From the NCBI RefSeq assembly GCF_028204155.1, contig NZ_JAQLOI010000001.1, positions 1,240,001-1,304,000 on the forward strand: DNA of 64,000 nucleotides, given 5' to 3'. A model generated the notes under the pieces. The model saw only the letters and a list, made by a program, of their open reading frames with translations, had not been told where the DNA came from and did not search any database. Shown here piece after piece: positions 61,376 to 64,000 of this stretch (the first letter of the stretch is position 1; each line of letters begins with the position of its first letter). The DNA comes from Vibrio algarum (lineage in GTDB: Bacteria > Pseudomonadota > Gammaproteobacteria > Enterobacterales > Vibrionaceae). A program made the translations under genes and the position numbers.

Positions 61376-62706
61376 TGTTAGCGTTAGCTGAGCGTCTTAC
61401 AAACTACAAAACACATGGTTTGACTACCAGAGCGATTGCCTCGGGAAAACTGGTGAGAGTGGTTGGTTTAACTTTGGAAGCGACAGGTTGTCGAGCGCCA
61501 ATAGGTAGCCTATGCCAAGTCGAAACCTTAAATGGTGTTATGGAAGCGGAAGTTGTCGGCTTTTCCGGTGACAATCTCTTTTTAATGCCAAGTGAGCAGA
61601 TAGCCGGGATTTTACCTGGAGCAAAAGTCACACCAATTACAAGTGAAGGCGGATTACCTGTCGGAATGGAACTGCTTGGCCGAGTGATTGATGGTGTAGG
61701 CAACCCTATCGATGGGCTAGGAGAAATCTATACAGAAAAACGTGCCTCTTTTACCTCTGAGCCAATGAATCCATTACTACGTAAGCCTATTACTGAGCCA
61801 CTAGATGTAGGTATAAAAGCAATCAATGGATTGCTGACGGTAGGTAAAGGTCAGCGTATAGGGCTGTTCGCAGGTTCTGGTGTTGGTAAGTCCGTCACAC
61901 TTGGAATGATGACACGAGGGACAACCGCTCAGGTTGTTGTCGTTGGGCTTATTGGTGAGCGTGGACGAGAAGTTAAAGAATTTATTGAAGAAATACTTGG
62001 TGAAGATGGCCGTAGACGTTCTGTTGTGGTTGCGGCACCTGCCGATTCTTCTCCATTGATGCGACTAAAAGGGTGTCAAACCGCACTTACCATTGCAGAG
62101 TACTTTCGTGATCAAGGCCTTGACGTCCTCTTGTTGATGGATTCACTGACTCGATTTGCTCAGGCTCAAAGGGAAATCGCATTGTCAGTTGGCGAACCAC
62201 CCGCGACAAAAGGTTACCCACCCTCAGTCTTTGCAAAATTACCGGCTTTAGTAGAGCGAGCTGGCAATGGTAGCCCTGATCAAGGTTCAATCACCGCATT
62301 TTTCACGGTCTTAACGGAAGGTGATGACCTACAAGACCCTATCGCTGATGCGTCGCGTGCGATTCTCGATGGGCATATTGTTTTATCTAGAGAGATGGCT
62401 GATTCGGGCCACTATCCGGCGATAGATGTAGAAAAATCGGTGAGCCGTGTTATGCCACAGATAACGGATGACGAGCATATATTGATGTCGAAGGCGGTTC
62501 GACAAGTATTATCTATATGTCGAAAAAATCAGGATTTGGTTTCTATTGGTGCTTATAAGCCGGGTACAGATCCAGCAATTGATGGTGCCTTTACTATAAA
62601 ACCAACGCTCGATCAGTATCTACAACAAAGTATGAAAGAGTCGGTTCCATATAGCATGTGTGTACATATGTTGCGTAATATCCTGCAGTCATCGGGGAGT
62701 AATTAA
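61375..62706 (+). CDS. fliI: Flagellum-specific ATPase FliI
   Basis: A 443-residue ATPase of the F1-beta fold. Walker A is FAGSGVGKS at about 163-171, GLIGERGREVKEF is the family motif, and Walker B is DVLLLMDSLTRFAQAQRE. It powers and orders loading of export substrates. It overlaps fliH and fliJ by one base each. Confidence 0.97.
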   Translation: MLALAERLTNYKTHGLTTRAIASGKLVRVVGLTLEATGCRAPIGSLCQVETLNGVMEAEVVGFSGDNLFLMPSEQIAGILPGAKVTPITSEGGLPVGMELLGRVIDGVGNPIDGLGEIYTEKRASFTSEPMNPLLRKPITEPLDVGIKAINGLLTVGKGQRIGLFAGSGVGKSVTLGMMTRGTTAQVVVVGLIGERGREVKEFIEEILGEDGRRRSVVVAAPADSSPLMRLKGCQTALTIAEYFRDQGLDVLLLMDSLTRFAQAQREIALSVGEPPATKGYPPSVFAKLPALVERAGNGSPDQGSITAFFTVLTEGDDLQDPIADASRAILDGHIVLSREMADSGHYPAIDVEKSVSRVMPQITDDEHILMSKAVRQVLSICRKNQDLVSIGAYKPGTDPAIDGAFTIKPTLDQYLQQSMKESVPYSMCVHMLRNILQSSGSN

Positions 62707-63149
62707 TGGAAAATGCACTCGATTTTTTATTAGAACAAGCAGCAGAGCGTGAAAATGATGCCGTACTTGCGTTAAATAAGGCGCGCACAGAACTAGAAGA
62801 ATATTATCAACAAGTTGCTCAGATAGAGCGTTACCGGCTTGATTATTGTCAGCAGTTGATTGACCGAGGGAAAAATGGCTTATCAGCCAGTGAATATGGG
62901 CATCTTAACCGTTTTCTAACTCAATTAGATAATACGTTAAAAAAGCAACGTGAAGCAGAAGAGCACTTCAAGTCTCAAGTCGACAATTGCCAAGAGCATT
63001 GGTTAGAGACAAGAAAGCAGAAACGCTCTTATGAATGGATGATAGATAAAAAACGTAAAGAGAATCAGAAAATCGAAAACTATCGTGAACAAAAGCAGAT
63101 GGATGAATTTACAACACTTCAATATGCTCGTGGAAAAACGCATTTGTAA
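62706..63149 (+). CDS. fliJ: Flagellar export protein FliJ
   Basis: A 147-residue, strongly charged protein that is a coiled coil throughout (LALNKARTELEEYYQQVAQI, KKRKENQKIENYREQKQMDE). FliJ sits in the FliI ring like the gamma stalk of F1 and couples it to the export gate. It is the last gene of the fliE unit. Confidence 0.92.
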   Translation: MENALDFLLEQAAERENDAVLALNKARTELEEYYQQVAQIERYRLDYCQQLIDRGKNGLSASEYGHLNRFLTQLDNTLKKQREAEEHFKSQVDNCQEHWLETRKQKRSYEWMIDKKRKENQKIENYREQKQMDEFTTLQYARGKTHL

Positions 63150-63185
63150 TCTGCATAAGTTTAGTTGAGTACTATATGTTCTCGT

Positions 63186-63201
63186 TGGTCTAATTTTTGC
63201 A
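63186..63201 (+). promoter_or_regulatory. Candidate sigma-54 promoter of fliK
   Basis: TGGTCTAATTTTTGCA keeps GG and GC 10 bases apart and the TTGCA of the -12 element, but the -24 element is TGGTCT. It lies 102 bp before fliK. There is no clear terminator between fliJ and fliK. Confidence 0.55.
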
Positions 63202-63302
63202 TTTCTACTAAGTTGAGAGTGATAAGTGGCAATAAGACGTTTTGGCCATAAGTTGGAACCCGTTACCGTTCCTTTGTAGAAAACGCGCAAGAGACTGTTT
63301 AT

Positions 63303-64000
63303 ATGAATCAAACCTCCTTATCTGTAAGTGATGTTGGAAAAACCAATGCACTCCTGCAAACAGGGTCAAGTGACGCTAAGGCTTCTTCTGAATCCGATGA
63401 GTCGTCTAGTTTTCTTAGTGCCTTAGGGGCTATTTTCCAATCTGAAACTGAATCCACTGACGAAACTCAAGCGTTGAAGGCGGATGTCTCGGAAGCGGAA
63501 GTATCTGCCCAAAGTGTTGATGAGCTTGTCGCTGACGAAACTTCCACAGAGGGAGAAGAAGGTGATGCGTCTGATGCGAAGGCTGAATCGGACAGTTCTC
63601 AGTTGTCACCTTCTGTCGCTTCAGATGAATCAACGAGTAAATCTTCAGGTAGCGAGGAAAAAGCAGCGAAAACCATGAACGAGGGTAATGAGTTGTTAGG
63701 TAGACTGGATGAGTCTAACCAAGCGCTCAAAAAAGAGGACGGCAAATCCTTGCCTCAGGACTCTAAAGATTCAGAACAATCACTCAAAAATTTAGAAGAT
63801 GATCCGGCCATAAGCCGGTTTATTGAAAAACCTACGGCTAAAGATCAAAACACGTCCGGCACGGAAGATGTGAAAGTGGCGAATCAAGTTTCTGATGAAA
63901 GTGTCGCTCAAAGTGCATCTTCACAAGAACACTCGCAACGTGTTGCTTCCAACGAAAATGAAAATCAAGGATACAAGGCAGAACTTGCAGAAAGTGAGTT
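63303..64000 (+). CDS. fliK: Flagellar hook-length control protein FliK (partial, 3' end outside window)
   Basis: The frame from the ATG at 63303 is open to the window edge (232 codons, no stop). The start MNQTSLSVSDVGKTNALLQT is followed by a long, disordered region rich in Ser, Glu, Asp and Lys, as expected for the ruler part of FliK. The diagnostic C-terminal export-switch domain lies outside the window. Position right after fliJ, as in other Vibrio clusters, is the main reason for the call. Confidence 0.85.
   Translation, partial: MNQTSLSVSDVGKTNALLQTGSSDAKASSESDESSSFLSALGAIFQSETESTDETQALKADVSEAEVSAQSVDELVADETSTEGEEGDASDAKAESDSSQLSPSVASDESTSKSSGSEEKAAKTMNEGNELLGRLDESNQALKKEDGKSLPQDSKDSEQSLKNLEDDPAISRFIEKPTAKDQNTSGTEDVKVANQVSDESVAQSASSQEHSQRVASNENENQGYKAELAESE

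Overview
The window looks like chromosomal DNA of a member of the Vibrionaceae, most likely a Vibrio. The evidence is the polar-flagellum gene order (flgT / flgOP / flgNMA / cheVR / flgB-L / flagellins / flaG-fliD-flaI-fliS / flrABC / fliE-K), a first flagellin very close to Vibrio cholerae FlaA, the FlrABC regulators, and sigma-54 plus sigma-28 promoters placed where this hierarchy predicts. No named species can be assigned from sequence reading alone.

Layout. 1-5.9 kb: tRNA-Pro(GGG), a TraB/GumN-family protein and a copper-exporting P-type ATPase (copA) behind a textbook CueR/MerR-type promoter, then gltX flanked by two short intergenic repeat-like elements. 5.9-6.4 kb: a small broken gene of unknown function. 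6.5-24.7 kb: an aryl polyene (APE) pigment locus. Seventeen minus-strand genes run apeC to apeR with overlapping or near-overlapping junctions and contain an aromatic amino acid ammonia-lyase between apeJ and apeK. A divergent plus-strand group holds a lipoprotein, an O-methyltransferase and a flavoprotein. 25.0-27.3 kb: tRNA-Arg(CCT) and a chemoreceptor with a nitrate/nitrite-sensing-type domain. 27.4-64 kb: the polar flagellar and chemotaxis locus, ending inside fliK.

How the parts work together. In the APE locus the ammonia-lyase probably supplies an aromatic acid starter, ApeH activates it onto an acyl carrier protein (ApeE/ApeF), ketosynthases (ApeO/ApeC, ApeR), a ketoreductase (ApeQ) and dehydratases (ApeI, ApeP) build the polyene, and ApeD/J/K/L/M/N are expected to handle transfer, release and transport to the outer membrane. 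In the flagellar locus, FlrA (sigma-54 activator) should switch on flrBC, FlrC then drives the sigma-54 operons (flgB, flgF, flgK, flaA, fliE, fliK candidates seen), and FlgM/FliA controls the sigma-28 flagellin genes.

A major caveat is that seven single-base, deletion-type frameshifts lie between 6.2 and 31.1 kb: two in the small unknown gene and one each in apeM, apeJ, apeD, flgT and flgA. Every one sits at a run of 3-7 identical bases, every one is repaired by adding one base, and none was found in the 31-64 kb part. I read these mainly as probable homopolymer under-calls in the assembly, although real gene decay cannot be excluded. No CRISPR array, complete insertion sequence, prophage or integron was seen.
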